This document shows positions 22,923 through 34,618 of a stretch of DNA of 64,000 nt, piece after piece (the stretch's first letter is position 1; each line of letters opens with the position of its first letter). Made by a program: the position numbers and the translations under genes. A model generated the notes under the pieces. That model saw only the letters and a program-made list of their open reading frames with translations. It had not been told where the DNA came from and did no database searches. Source of the stretch: Rhineura floridana (Eukaryota; Chordata; Lepidosauria; Squamata; Rhineuridae); the NCBI RefSeq assembly GCF_030035675.1, contig NC_084487.1, positions 68,223,486 through 68,287,485 of the forward strand, given 5' to 3'.

Positions 22923-23245
22923 TGTCATGACCCTGGAGTCCTTGTCCTCATCTTCAGGCGATGAGGACAAGGACTTTGAAGCAGAAGGGGAAGGACATGC
23001 AGGGCCAGCCCCAGGTACTCATCCACCAGATGAGCCATTTGTGCCTATGGCCTGGCCTGAGGATATAGCCTTGTCATTCGCAGCCTCAGAGGCCTCCAGT
23101 GCTGAAGACCCAGTCGGACCAGAGGTTCCCCTGCTCTGTCACAGTAGGAGATTACTGAAGAAGCCTGGCCTGTTTAAGGAAAGCAGCGTCTTGAAGCACA
23201 AGTGGTGTTAATAATTAGGCTATACCTGCTACTGCTACTATATAA
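22923..23245 (+). repeat. TGTCATGA-class repeat, possibly a solo LTR fossil
   Basis: It opens with TGTCATGACC and contains an acidic, Ser/Glu-rich open frame of 94 codons (22927-23211), ending near a hAT-like piece at 23247. Minus-strand 42797-42330 opens the same way, and 51492 opens TGTCATGGTC. A start of TG and a few hundred bases would fit a solo LTR, but no internal region, primer site or duplication is visible. Classification is weak, and the frame is not a convincing host gene. Confidence 0.3.
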
Positions 23246-23246
23246 G

Positions 23247-23420
23247 GCAGGGTTGGGGAACCTCCAGCCTGTGGACAAAACTTGCCCTGCTAGGCTTTCC
23301 CATTTTGCCTGTGAGACTGTTTTGGGGATGCCATGTCCACCTACATGATGTCAGATATGGGATGGGTAAGAGTGGGCCTTCATAAAAAATTGTGAATTTA
23401 AAGTGAACTCCTGATTGTTT
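23247..23420 (+). mobile_element. hAT-type element end, partial
   Basis: The start CAGGGTTGGGGAACCTCCAG is a hAT-like terminus. The opposite end is missing, probably replaced at the L2 junction near 23425. Confidence 0.45.
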
Positions 23421-23424
23421 CTTA

Positions 23425-24870
23425 ATAATAATAATAATAAATTTAATTTCTTTGTCGCCTATCTGGCCGATGGCCACTCTAGGCGACGAACAAAATCGTT
23501 AAGATACAATTGAAAAATACAGCGATACAATATAAAAACAATACATCTGCAACAACAATATTAAAACTGGGCAGGAGGCATTGCAATTATAACAATTAAC
23601 CCTCCCCGGATACCCCGAAGGCCTGTTGAAAGAGCCAGGTCTTTAAGGCTTTCCGAAATACATTTAGGGAAGAGGCGTGCCAGAGATCTTGTGGGAGGGA
23701 GTTCCAAAGAGTGGGGGCCACCACTGAGAATGCCCTCTCTCTTGTACCCGCCAATCTGGCTGTTTTTGTTGGCGGGATTGAGAGAAGGCCCTGTGTGGCC
23801 GATCTTGTCGGGCGGCATAATTGGTGGCGTTGAAGGCGCTCCGAGAGATAAGCTGGGCCGAAACCGTGTAGGGATTTAAAGGTCAATACCAACACCTTGA
23901 ATTGGGCTCGGAAAACAACTGGAAGCCAGTGTAGATCAAACAACACTGGTGTGATGTGATCTCGGCGGCGACTATTCGTAAGTAGTCGAGCCGCCGCATT
24001 TTGTATAAGTTGTAATTTCCGGACCGTTTTCAAGGGTAACCCCACGTAGAGCGCATTACAGTAGTCCAAATGAGAGGTGACCAGGGCGTGTACCACTAGT
24101 GGGAGCTGATGAACAGGAAGGTAGGGTTGCAGCCTTCGTATGAGGTGTAGTTGGTACCAGGCTGCCCGGCTCACTGCCGAAATCTGAGCCTCCATGGACA
24201 GCCTGGAATCAAGCACAACCCCAAGGCTGAGGACCTGGTCCTTTAGGGGTAGACTCACCCCATTGAACTTCAGGTCAATATCGCCCAACCTTCTCTTGTC
24301 CCCCACAAGTAGTACCTCGGTCTTATCAGGGTTCAACTTCAGCTTGTTCCTTCCCATCCACCCACTCACGGATTCCAGGCACTTGGACAAGGTCTCCACA
24401 GCCAACTCTGGTGAAGATTTAAACGAGAGATAGAGCTGAGTGTCGTCCGCATATTGATGACACTGCAGCCCAAATCTCCTGATGATTGCCCCCAGCGGCT
24501 TCATATAGATGTTAAATAGCATGGGAGAGAGGATAGAGCCCTGTGGCACACCACAATTGAGAGGCCAAGGGTCTGATACCAACTCCCCCAACGCTACCTG
24601 TTGGTACCTGTCGGAAAGAAAGGAACGGAACCACTGTAATACAGTGCCTCCAATTCCCAATCCCTCCAGGCGAAGCACAAGGATACTGTGGTCGACAGTA
24701 TCAAAAGCCGCTGAGAGATCGAGGAGGACAAGAAAGGTGGATTCTCCCCTATCTAATGCCCTCCTCAAATCATCTACCAGAGCGACCAAGGCTGTTTCAG
24801 TTCCGTGACCAGTCCTGAAACCCGATTGGTATGGATCCAAATAATCCGTTTCATCCAAGTGTGCTGACAT
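23425..24870 (-). mobile_element. L2-type LINE, 5'-truncated, with open reverse transcriptase
   Basis: The minus frame 24870-23596 stays open for 424 codons. It covers the reverse transcriptase from just before motif A to the end of the protein: LLDLSAAFDTVDH (about 49-61), GVPQGSILSP (107-116), YADD at 140-143, then the thumb (LPLVVHALVTSHLDYCNALY) and the C-terminal LWNSLPQDLWHASSLNVFRK. All catalytic Asp residues are present. The endonuclease half is absent: the element is cut at 24870, where an (ATT)n run begins. The 3' UTR ends at 23425-23450 with AATAATAATAA and the inverted GGCGACAAAG-like terminus. This is the best preserved LINE protein in the window and probably the youngest L2 copy. 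Confidence 0.85.
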
Positions 24871-24905
24871 TATTATTATTATTATTATTATTTATTATTA
24901 TTGTT
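24870..24905. repeat. (ATT)n microsatellite
   Basis: About a dozen ATT units lie at the truncated 5' end of the L2. Confidence 0.85.
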
Positions 24906-25035
24906 GTTTTTTAGTGGGAGCAAGGTGTACTCCTAACCACCTATCAGCTGGTGTGTAGTAGGAGGGGGCCTTGCTCAAGGAAAGGGAATAGGGTTGCCAG
25001 GTCAGAAGCATCCCAAAACCTGAGATTTGAGGTGC

Positions 25036-25123
25036 GGGCCCTAGTGATGTCATGGGGCGGGCCCGAGTGATGCCATGGGGCGGGCCCCAGTGATGTCACA
25101 GGACAGGCCCCAGTGATTTCATT
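25036..25123 (+). repeat. GC-rich tandem repeat, about 27-bp unit
   Basis: Units of the type GGGCCCCAGTGATGTCATGG repeat about three and a half times with small changes. Each unit holds a TGATGTCA-like core resembling a CRE/AP-1 site. Nothing else suggests function. Confidence 0.65.
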
Positions 25124-25689
25124 AAGCATGATACATTAACCATCAATCACAGTTGTTTGGAGCATACAATTAAAAAAAAATCTGATTGGAAATTAAGATA
25201 GAAATCTTAGCTAAAAGGTGGAGCCTGGGTAGGGAACATTTAATCTAACCTACTTGCTTTCAACAAGAAGAGTTAAGTGCCTTCAGGCCAGGCCAGTCAC
25301 CAGAAGGTCACTTTAGAGACAAAGGAGATATTAGATGGGAGCTTTGGGGAGTAAAGATGGATGCTCCCGAAGACTGCAGTTCTAAACACACTTACTAAGG
25401 GATTAAGCCCCATAGAACTCAACAGGACTGACTTCTAAGTAGATATAGTTTGGATTGTGCTGTTGGTAAACCTTGACTAGGGTTCTTCTGCAAAGACATC
25501 CATATCCAAGCAGGGTTGGCAACCCCCTGCCTGGAATACCCTGCCCTTATTTTTTAACGTGGCTGCTCCAAACTTTTTTACAGATTTGACCCTTTACTTC
25601 AGAAAAAGGTCTGAGAAATGAGTAAGAGTAAGAAGTATCTTTTAAAATTGTTATTTTCAATTCACTCTTGAATGCACATCATACCTAGG

Positions 25690-25896
25690 TCAGATCCACA
25701 CCATTCATTTAAAGCACATTCAACACCCATTTGAAGCACATGAATCCCACCACAGAATCATGGGAACTGCAGTTTGTTAAGAGTGGTGAGAACTATAACT
25801 GTGAGGGGGAAATGACACTTCCCAGAATTCTTTAGAAGAAGTCATGCGCTTTAAATGCGAGTTGGATGTGCTTTAAACATATTGTGTGAATCCACT
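25690..25896. repeat. Palindromic miniature element, about 207 bp
   Basis: The left arm AGATCCACACCATTCATTTA, then AAAGCACATTCAAC, is mirrored by GTTGGATGTGCTTTAAACAT, then ATTGTGTGAATCCACT. An inner pair (AATCATGGGAACTGCAG and CCCAGAATTCTTTAG) lies within. The superfamily is not settled. Confidence 0.6.
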
Positions 25897-26084
25897 TAAT
25901 AAATTTTGCCTGCATGTAAATTGTTTTAATTAATTTTTCAAAGTGGAAATGAGCTATAAACTGTAGCGGGTGACCACGGGCTACTCACCATCTCTCAGCC
26001 TATCTGTCCCTCAGGATGAAAACAATGGAGAACCATGACTACCCCAAGGCATACTTAAAATGTAAAGGAAGTATTGTACAACCA

Positions 26085-27110
26085 TAGTGTGAAATTGGAT
26101 ACTTATAGGGACACAGTATGACAAAACTGGGCGGAAGTAACAAGTGGGGTACCACAGGGCTCGGTCCTGGGCCCAGTGCTCTTCAACATTTTTATTAACG
26201 ACTTGGATGAGGAGGTACAGAGCATGCTTATCAAATTTGCAGATGATACAAAATTGGGGGGCATAGCTAATACCGTGGAAGACAGAAATAAAATTCAAAG
26301 GGACCTTGATAAGCTGGAGCGTTGGGCTGAAAACAACAGAATGAAATTCAACAGGGATAAATGCAAAGTTCTGCACTTAGGAAAAAGAAACCAAATGCAC
26401 AGTTATAAGATGGGGGATACTTGGCTCAGCAATACAACGTGTGAAAAGGATCTTGGAATTGTCATTGATCACAAGCTGAATATGAGCCAACAGTGTGATG
26501 TGGCTGCAAAAGAGGCAAATGCTATATTAGGCTGCATTAACAGAAGTATAGTTTCCAAATCGCGTGAAGTATTAGTTCCCCTCTATTCAGCACTGGTTAG
26601 GCCTCATCTTGAACACTGCGTCCAGTTCTGGTCTCTGCACTTCAAGAAGGATGAAGACAAACTGGAACAGGTTCAGAGGAGGGCAACAAGGATCATCAGG
26701 GGACTGGAAACAAAGCCCTATGAGGACAGACTGAAAGAACTGGGTATGTTTAGCCTGCAGAAAAGAAGACTGAGGGGAGATATGTTAGCAAGTACTTGAA
26801 AGGTTGCCACTCAGAGGAGGGCCGGGATCTCTTCTCGATTGTCCCAGAGTGCAGGACACGGAATAATGGGCTCAAGTTGCAAGAAGCCAGATTTCGACTG
26901 GACATCAGGAAAAACTTCCTAACTGTTAGAGCCATACGACAATGGAACCAATTACTAGAGAGGTAGTGGGCTCTCCAACACTGGAGGCATTCAAGAGGCA
27001 GCTGGACAGCCATCTGTCGGGAATGCTTTGATTTGGATTCCTGCATTGAGCAGGGGGTTGGACTTGATGGCTTTATAGGCCCCTTCCAACTCTACTATTC
27101 TATGATTCTA
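26085..27110 (+). mobile_element. CR1-type LINE, 5'-truncated
   Basis: The coding part begins near 26120 (SGVPQGSVLGPVLFNIF) and runs in frame to 26799. It includes FADD, the CR1 form of the catalytic motif, at 26236-26247, and the C-terminal LVRPHLEHCVQFWSLHFKKD. A shift near 26790 moves the remaining coding (YLKGCHSEEGRDLFSIVPEC...) into another frame. The 3' end is the CR1 signature CTATTCTATGATTCTATG at about 27093-27110. The element is dead and its 5' two-thirds are missing. Confidence 0.88.
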
Positions 27111-27254
27111 TGAAAATATGTATATATGCATGACTGTCAAATATGTTTATTGTTTATACAACCTGTAAAGATATTTATAGTGCAATCCTATGCTTGTTTA
27201 CTCAGAAGCAAGTCCCAATGTATTCAATGGGGCTTACTCAACCAGGGAAAACTG

Positions 27255-27530
27255 TACCCTGAAGTAATAAGGAACTTGTTCTTTTAGCAAGTCTTTTAAG
27301 TTGAGACCTTATCCCAGTCTGTGTTGGAACTGCTTTTTAATATGTTTTTAAACCTTTTCCTTAAAATATGTTTTTAAAGCTTTTAAAAATGTTTTTAAAT
27401 ATGTTTTTAAAGTCTGTTTTTATTATTTTAAAAGTGTTTTTAGTGCTTTTGTTTGCCGCCCTGGGCTCCTACTGGGAGGAAGGGCGGGATATAAATCAAA
27501 TAATAAATAAATAAATAAATAAATAAACTT
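27255..27530 (+). mobile_element. L2-type LINE 3' end
   Basis: From AAGTTGAGACCTTATCCCAG to GGGCGGGATATAAATCAAAT, plus an AATAAATAAAT run. It is the mirror image of the 3' ends at 6087-6345 and 53755-54010 and defines that subfamily's terminus. Confidence 0.8.
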
Positions 27531-27539
27531 CATTCACCC

Positions 27540-27700
27540 AACCCAAAATTTGTAATCATGCCACTTTAAGCTGTTTTCCAACTGTTTATACTTTTTATGG
27601 TTATTGGTTTTTAAAGTGATCTATTTCTTATTGTGAGCTGCCTTGGTTTCCAATCACCAATACACCCCATATAATAGTTTATTGTCAAACCAGTTGGTCA
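27540..27700 (+). mobile_element. L2-like 3' fragment, second subfamily
   Basis: TTATTGTGAGCTGCCTTGG is a typical L2-family pre-terminal phrase. Boundaries are vague. Confidence 0.4.
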
Positions 27701-28025
27701 TTGAGGAACATTTTTTTAAAAAAACAGTATTAGTTTCCTACATAATAAAAACTGTGATAAACCCTGCCTAATTTATTTAAAAATAGGGTTGGAGGGGGAG
27801 AGAAAGATTTACAACACAAACATATCTGCGCTATGTTTACTCAAAAGTCCCATTAATTTACAGCACAATCCTAACCATGTCTACTCAAAAGTAAGTCCTA
27901 ATGGAGTTCAATGGAGTTTACTCCAGGTACATAGGATTAGAATTGCTTTACTCCCAGAAAAGCAGATATTGGATTAAATACTTTCATATTTCATAGCCCA
28001 GGGTCTGACTCTTGGACAGAAGAGT

Positions 28026-29745
28026 CAAGTCAAGTTTATTGCTTAGGGCCATAGGCCACCGCAGGGTCATATATAGGGTACAAAATATAAAATCCGAATA
28101 GAAAACGTAAAAATATAGAATACAGGTATTAAAAAATTATGAATTAAAAAGCACAGTACACAAGAAACAGTTTACAACTAAGGACAGCGAGTAAAATTAC
28201 ATCATACTCCCTTGGACACAGGGCCCAGGTCAGACCAGCTAAGATTTATCTGAAGACCTTGCCTGTTTTTGAAACTTAATCCTGATTTTTGCCGCAGCAA
28301 AAGCAAAGTTAGCCACTTGCCTCGTAACAAAATTATCTGTGCCCGCTAAGAGAACACAAACTTGTTCCAGAATGGACCTGTTTTCAAGAAGATGGATAAT
28401 AGGAGTAAAAAACTTGGATCGCAGATCATTATAAAGGGGACACCGCAGCAAGTAATGAGTAATATCCTCTATCTCACCCAAATTACATATACAATACCGA
28501 AGATGGATCGGTATATTTGCATATCTTCCTTCAAGAAGTGCAGAGGGCATGGTTTCAAAGCGGATAGCTGTAAACGCTCTTCTCAAACAAGGAACTTCTA
28601 AGAAGGAGAAGTAGGGCTCCATATTAAAGGTGGTTTTAAACATAGGGAACCAGCAGGAAAAGGATGACTGTGTGGAAGCATACAAATCCCATCGTTTGGC
28701 ATAAAAAAGTATTCTATCCCTCAGTATCCTTTTGGCTCGTGGGGTTACAAAAGAGGGAGGGGACTCAATGCTTATCCCATAAAAAGCAAGGATTGATTTA
28801 ATTCCAATTAACCAGGTAGACTGCAACGGATTTTGTAGTTGCTCATGGAGGCATTTTTTAGGCAGCCGAGAAAGATCCATGGCAGTTAATCTTAGCTAAA
28901 AGGAGGCAAGGGCAACATGGGCCAGGGCTACTAAAGAATATAAGCCAGTCTCAATCCTCAAGAAGGAAATCGGCGTTCCACGAGGGACTGCCAAGACCCT
29001 TCGAAGGAAGGCATTTTGGACTTTCTCGAGAGAAAGAAGCTTTGCGTTACCCCAGATCTCAGCGCCATAGAGTAGCATAGGAATGAAACACCTTTGCAAC
29101 ACCTCCAGAGCAGATGGCACCAAGCTGCCTCCCTTAAATTTAAAAAAATGCAACAGCAAATGAATGGAATTGGTGGCTTTTAGTTTAGCTGTTGCAACAT
29201 GTAAATTCCACGAAAGGGTGGAAGTAAAGGTAAGGCCCAGATAGGTAAAATGGTGCTGTTGATGAATAAGTCTACCATTTAGTTTCCATAGATGGAGTTT
29301 AGGTTGTTGACCAAAAACTACAACTACCGTCTTAGAGTAATTGATTGTTAAGTGCTCCTTCATGCAATAGGAACCCAGGATTCTTAAGAGTCTCCTCATG
29401 CCTATTTGTGTGAGGGAAATTAAGGCAAGGTCGTCCACGTATAGCAGTACTGAAATCTTTGAGTCCAATATCGAGGGGGGAAAGAAATTGGGGCCTGCTA
29501 ACACCTTTACAATATTATTGATGTATAGATTGAAAAGAAGCGGGGCCAAAAGACACCCTTGGCGAACTCCTCTCTTTATGGGAACCGCGTCTGAGAGAAG
29601 ACCGTTAGGCCCCACTCTAACCCTAAGGGACGTATTAGTATGGAGTATACATAGGAGACAGAGCAGACAAAGGTCAATATTTGTGCATGCCAATTTCTGC
29701 CATAGCCTCTCTCTTGGACAGAAGAGAAAAAACAACATTAAGCCA
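28026..29745 (-). mobile_element. Vingi/Ingi-like LINE, 5'-truncated
   Basis: Two minus-strand frames, 29738-28896 and 28880-28239, are in the same frame and separated by a single TAG at 28896-28898. The first holds the reverse transcriptase: KRGVRQGCLLAPLLFNLYIN, then YVDD at residues 100-103, HFTYLGLTF and LLYGAEIWG. The second ends with C-x-C-x9-H-x4-C (CIC...H...C), a zinc-finger-like C-terminus seen in Ingi/I-group LINEs. It differs from the L2 and CR1 elements here. The 3' end at 28026 carries AAGTCAAGTTTATTGCTTAG. The clade assignment (Vingi, Ingi or I-like) is from motif memory. Confidence 0.7.
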
Positions 29746-29904
29746 TATTACTTATGCAAACTGCAAAAATCCTAAAGCCACCATTTTCTGATGAAATTAA
29801 GCCTAGGCATGCCTGGATCAACAAGTCACAACCCTGGCTTCATTGGCTACAATCCTGAAAGGGCGGGGTTACAGCCAGAGCTTTGAAAAGTTACTTTTTT
29901 TAAA

Positions 29905-29975
29905 CTACAATTCCCATCAGCCCCAGCAAGCATGGCCACTGGATTGGGCTGATGGGAGTTGTAGCTAGAGCAAGG
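29905..29975. mobile_element. hAT miniature element fragment
   Basis: ACTACAATTCCCATCAGCCC and its complement GGCTGATGGGAGTTGTAG form a short palindrome of the same family as 4777-4909. The outer ends are lost. Confidence 0.6.
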
Positions 29976-30679
29976 AATTGTTCTAGAGATCTGTAAAAAA
30001 CAGTCGCGGGGGCGGTTGATGTTTTGGTGTATATCTCGGGAACCAGACCACCTGGAAACTTTTTTTTTAATTGAAGCTGAGAGTCTGGAGATTAAGGGGT
30101 GCTAGCTGGAGAGCCAGAGGGCCCCCCAAAAAACAGAGACTCCACCCAAAACCCAGAGACCTGGTAACTCTAAAAGGGAAGCAATTTCCATTCAATGGAA
30201 ACAACTTTTCCCTCCTAATGCTGCTCTTTGAAGCCTCCCAATACAGTTCTTTTCCACCTTTGCCAAGACACCTGCCAATCATGTGACATTATAATGACAT
30301 CATGTGATTGACAAGTGGGTTGCCCTGCCCACCTGTCAAAGTTAGCCCATGAGAAGGCTAGATAATGAACAGATCCTGAAGCCAAAATGTTCCCCACCTC
30401 TGATATAAGGGCTCAGTTTCAGCTTGTTCCTTGCTGGAGCAGCATCAGAACTCTGCTCTACAATGACCCTGCATCTTGAGCCTTATCCAGCCTGAGTTTG
30501 ACCTTGCCTGAAAATCAGCGCTCACCTCAGAACAGTTGGTTGCATCCCAGACTTTGAGCCTATCATGGTGTATAGGAAGAATCAGAAAAAGACCTCCATA
30601 ATGCCTCCATAAAAGCAGAAGATAACAAAAACTATTTCATGTCAGTTCCATACATCTGTGAAACATAAAAGTCTGGAGA

Positions 30680-30720
30680 TGGAGTCCAGCAACATCTGGC
30701 GGTCATAGGTTCAGGAAAGG
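30680..30720 (+). mobile_element. hAT miniature element half
   Basis: GGAGTCCAGCAACATCTGGC is one arm of the family of 4777-4909. Confidence 0.4.
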
Positions 30721-30721
30721 A

Positions 30722-30905
30722 CTGTAACTCAGTGGGTGAGCATTTCCTTTGCATGCAGAAGATCCGGGTTTCAATCCCCAGCATCTCCAGGTAGAGCTGA
30801 AAGAGACTCTTGCCTGAAGCCTGGGAGAGTTGCTGCCAGTCAGTGTAGACAATAATAAGCTGGACCAATGATGTGACTCAGTATAAGGCAGCTTCCTATG
30901 TTCCC
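30722..30905 (+). mobile_element. tRNA-derived SINE, second family (Squam-like)
   Basis: The head has an A-box-like TAACTCAGTGGGTGAG and a B-box-like GGTTTCAATCCC. The body has AGCTGAAAGAGACTCTTGCC, and the end is CAGTATAAGGCAGCTTCCTA. The head and body differ from the CORE-SINEs above. A partial copy is at about 59715-59850. Confidence 0.65.
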
Positions 30906-30909
30906 CATC

Positions 30910-32655
30910 CCCATTCTAGACTCACTTACATACTGCCATAGAACTAATTTTCCTCAGCTCGCAATGCTTGTTTAACACAGCAAACATAAAAGTAGATTCT
31001 AATTAAAACATTCAATTAACATTCTACATTAAACTAAGATTTTAGTTCAAACTGAGCAAAATGCCCTTAGTTTTATAAGTGACTGCTAACTTTAGGGACT
31101 TGTTCATAAGAACACACTATTTTTATGGATGGATGGATTGTTAATTCCCCTGCTTGAATGATTATTTGGTGGTATTCTCTGACTCCTTAAAGTACTAGTT
31201 TTGGGACATGCCCAGGTCTCAATGTCAAAAGATCCCAAAAGGGATATCAGGTTGAGACCTGCACACTTGCATGCAAATTGCACAATTCATAACACTTTTC
31301 CTAATGATCCATAACGTAGTATTGCGACACAATGGGTCAACATGTTCATGTCTTCCTCCATAAATATCTGTTACATCAGCTGTATGCTGCAGTAACATTT
31401 CCTCACAACTCCAACCAACCAACCAACAGCAGCAGCTGGACAAGAAGGAGGAGGGAGGTGATTATTATTGTATAAACTCGACTGACAAGTGAAGTAAGCT
31501 GGAAACCCACCCTGGAAATTAAACCCAATGTCAGCTTGGTTCCCTTGTAACGCCATGCTTCTTCTAAGAGTAGGTGTGCCTATTTAAGTTAACAACATAT
31601 ATCATGATTCCATTTCCTCTTTGTTTTTCCAGCACAGTCCTCCCTCTGCCATCAATCACCTTCATTATTAACCTTGCTTACTTAGCCTGGACATTCACCT
31701 TTTTTGTTTGCATTAAAAATATTTGATTGTTTTTATAATTTTGAACAATATATTTACCTTAAGATAACTTTTATCTTATGTAAAACTGTTGTCTTCTTAA
31801 ATGATATATATTATATTTTCTTTGTTTTAAAAAAGGGAAAACTTTAAAAATGCTTTCATACAACCCATGTAGAAAAATGATCTCTGAAGAAGATAGAAAA
31901 CTAAAAAAAAATCCCAGTACTTTTCCAAACATTCCTCTTCAGAGACTGCTTAGGGAAAAAGAAAAATCAACTGAAGAAAATGTGATTTTTTCATTTGACT
32001 GGAAAATACTGATGGCACCAGATTGGAAGACACACACAATTCCCTCCATTGCAGGAAGGCGGCCCCAAGCCTGGCATATAGCTGAAGTGCATAAAATGAG
32101 TGACATCCACATTAATCACTGGAGAAAGTTCAAGACAATGAGCTTAATTGGAGTCTGGAAAATTAAATAAAAGTGACAATGACAACTAAGACAAACAGCA
32201 ATTGTTGATGAGCCACTGAAAAATAAGTTGGCCAAAGAACTGAGCTATAGCCTAATATTTGAACTTAGTAGCCTATCTTTTCTCTTTTAGCAAGCTCAGG
32301 AAATAGGAAGCAAGTGGTCTACTCTTCACCCAATCAAAAGTGGTGCTGACTGCTGACAATTAACCAAATACATAGTAGTGGTAGTGCATTGGCTAAGAAT
32401 GATTTGCCCCCCAAAAGTACAAGTCACTCGGAAAGCTTAGGCAGCAACAGCAGGTAAAAGTGTCTGTTTCAGAAGCAAGGGGCATCCACAGCATATGTTA
32501 TGTCTAGGGGTGGAGACAGTCCTCAGTTTCTGGGTCAATTCACATGGCAAGTGCTTGAAATAACCTTCCAAGTGAGGTCAGAAACTATGTGTTCCTGAGG
32601 GCACTTCAAAACTTATTTCACATCCCCTTTAGCAGCTACAGCTAATGTCTATTTG
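30910..32655. other. Unassigned DNA, no gene supported
   Basis: The 106-codon plus frame at 31850-32170 has no recognisable domain, no splice context and high Lys content in AT-rich DNA. I treat it as chance. No repeat boundary is clear in this stretch. Confidence 0.3.
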
Positions 32656-32664
32656 GGAGACTAA

Positions 32665-32757
32665 GTCATACTCAAAGTAGACCCATTGAAATTAATGGGC
32701 TTACATTAAGCCCATTGATTTCAGTGGTCCTCCTATTACGGTAGGACTAATATTGGA
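32665..32757. repeat. Palindromic squamate hairpin repeat
   Basis: GACTAAGTCATACTCAAAGT, then AGACCCATTGAAATTAATGG, is mirrored by CCATTGATTTCAGTGGTCCT. Same family as 16032-16133. Confidence 0.65.
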
Positions 32758-32779
32758 TGTCACCCACATTTTAAAAAGG

Positions 32780-32907
32780 AGTTTTCTGGAACAAAATTAT
32801 TACTGTTATGTGTTTATTATTTATATGAGTCTATATATTGTTTATTCTTATGTAAACTGCTTTGAGCTTAGGAAAAGCAGTTTGTAAATGTCTTAAATAA
32901 ATACATA
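32780..32907 (+). mobile_element. L2-like LINE 3' tail
   Basis: TAAACTGCTTTGAGCTTAGG, then AAAGCAGTTTGTAAATGTCT, ending in TTAAATAAATAC. Confidence 0.5.
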
Positions 32908-32909
32908 TA

Positions 32910-34150
32910 TGATTAACAGTTGATAATAAATCCTCCTGAGCTTGGCAAGAAATAGTTCAGTGGAGCCCAGAATAGTTTGTAGTTAGTGTTCATAGATAAT
33001 TCACAATGTTTCTGGCTACGATTTGTACATGTTCCTGAGAATGGGCCACAGCATCTTCACCACCCTGCTGCACCACATGCTTTGGCTGCTCTCCTTGTAA
33101 AATGTATGGGGAGTCATATCAATGGGAAACAAAAACTATGAGACTTCACTCTGTCCTAGAGCAACAGCAGCAGCAAGGTCTGGAAATAACTTAAATGTAT
33201 ATCTGATACTGAAAGACAATACCAAGATTGACAGTTGCTACTTCTGAAATAATGAATCCTGACATTGCAAGGAAACTCATACGTTATTAGATGTGATCTG
33301 AAAACACGGGGTACATAAATCCGCCAAAATCCCAGCTAATAAAAGTACACTTAATACTGTACAAGGGCCTGTGTTCACAGTAGTCAAAATCCTGGCGTAT
33401 CATAGCAAATCTAACATCCACAGAAAGTCAGAAACAGAACAAAGGGAACTTTTAAATAGCTGTGTCTAGTGCCAAAAAAATTAAATGGAAGACTTTCTCT
33501 ATTTTCCCAGAAATACACTGATCTGCATTTTGAGCAGCTCTGGAAAGTATCTCATTTTTGTCAACAATAACAGACACCTTTAATCAGATATAATCTCTTC
33601 ACAGTGACTTCTAATATATGACTACCTAAGACAAAAAACAGCAAGCATATCTACGTTCTATAACCTTAATTACCTATATAGTCATATTTAAATATAACTC
33701 ACTATTATGCGTCATCTGTATTTTCCATTATACATATATTTGTCCCGAGATTCTTAGGTATTTATATCTATAATGGAAACAGGGAATTTCAGTCTATCAG
33801 TAAGTTATATATTAAAGAAACAGAAAAATGGATTGCTATAAACAGATGTGAACAATGCAGACACTTGCTCTGAAATATTTGAAATGGTAAATTAATTTGT
33901 CTTTTAGTCCATTAGAAAAAGAGAGTCCTTTAAGATTGTGAAAGAGAAGAAAAAGGATATGTGTTACATGGTGATCTGAGTCAGCATTCAACAGAAAAGT
34001 GAGAGGGCATGAACCTAAGGTAAGAATGAGCCTAGCTCTGAAAAAAATATATTGGAACAAAGGATGAATTTATTTCATAATGGAAACTGCCATAGGTTCT
34101 CATAGGTTATCCCTGCAGTGACCCTGGAGTTTGTGACTATCACTACTAGA
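32910..34150. other. AT-rich DNA without gene or clear repeat
   Basis: No coding domain, splice-framed exon or repeat terminus was recognised. Confidence 0.3.
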
Positions 34151-34189
34151 AGTGTCTTTTATAACAATGTTCAAGATCTGGAGTTCACA

Positions 34190-34618
34190 GCCCTGTGTGC
34201 CCACATTACAAATGGAAAGATATGTCCACTTTAGTTCTCTCCATTTGTCATTTTCCCATTCTCAACATTTCTGCAGCAATTTGCAATTGTTTTTAAAATC
34301 CTTGTGAAAATTCTCTAGCATTTTAGTGTAAATTTTCCTAATAAACACATTTTTGTAGGCAGTTTTGACTAATGTACACACTTTTGCAAGCCATTTCTCA
34401 TCATGTAATGCATTTTTGCATGTTATTTTCATTTATATTTTTAATGCATACTTTTCCCTAATACATGCTTTTTTGTACACACTGTTTGGCGAACTGCATT
34501 GCAAAATTCAAATGTATGAATTTGGAAGAATGGCTGTGTTCTGGTTTTCATAATGTTTTGGAAAGTGCAAATTTTGGCTTGAAATGCAAACTGAATTGAA
34601 ATTCTTGCCCATCCCTAG
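34190..34618. mobile_element. Old non-autonomous DNA element ending in CCCATCCCTA
   Basis: The right end ATTCTTGCCCATCCCTA is the complement of a TAGGGATGGG terminus resembling the TAGGGATGTGC end at 14159. The inside has AT-rich phrases (ATGCATTTTTGCATG) also seen inverted at 19870-20150. The left boundary is estimated. Confidence 0.4.

Noticed and set aside
31850-32170. 106-codon plus-strand frame in AT-rich DNA
   Set aside because: No domain, no splice or promoter context, Lys-rich composition expected of chance frames in such DNA.
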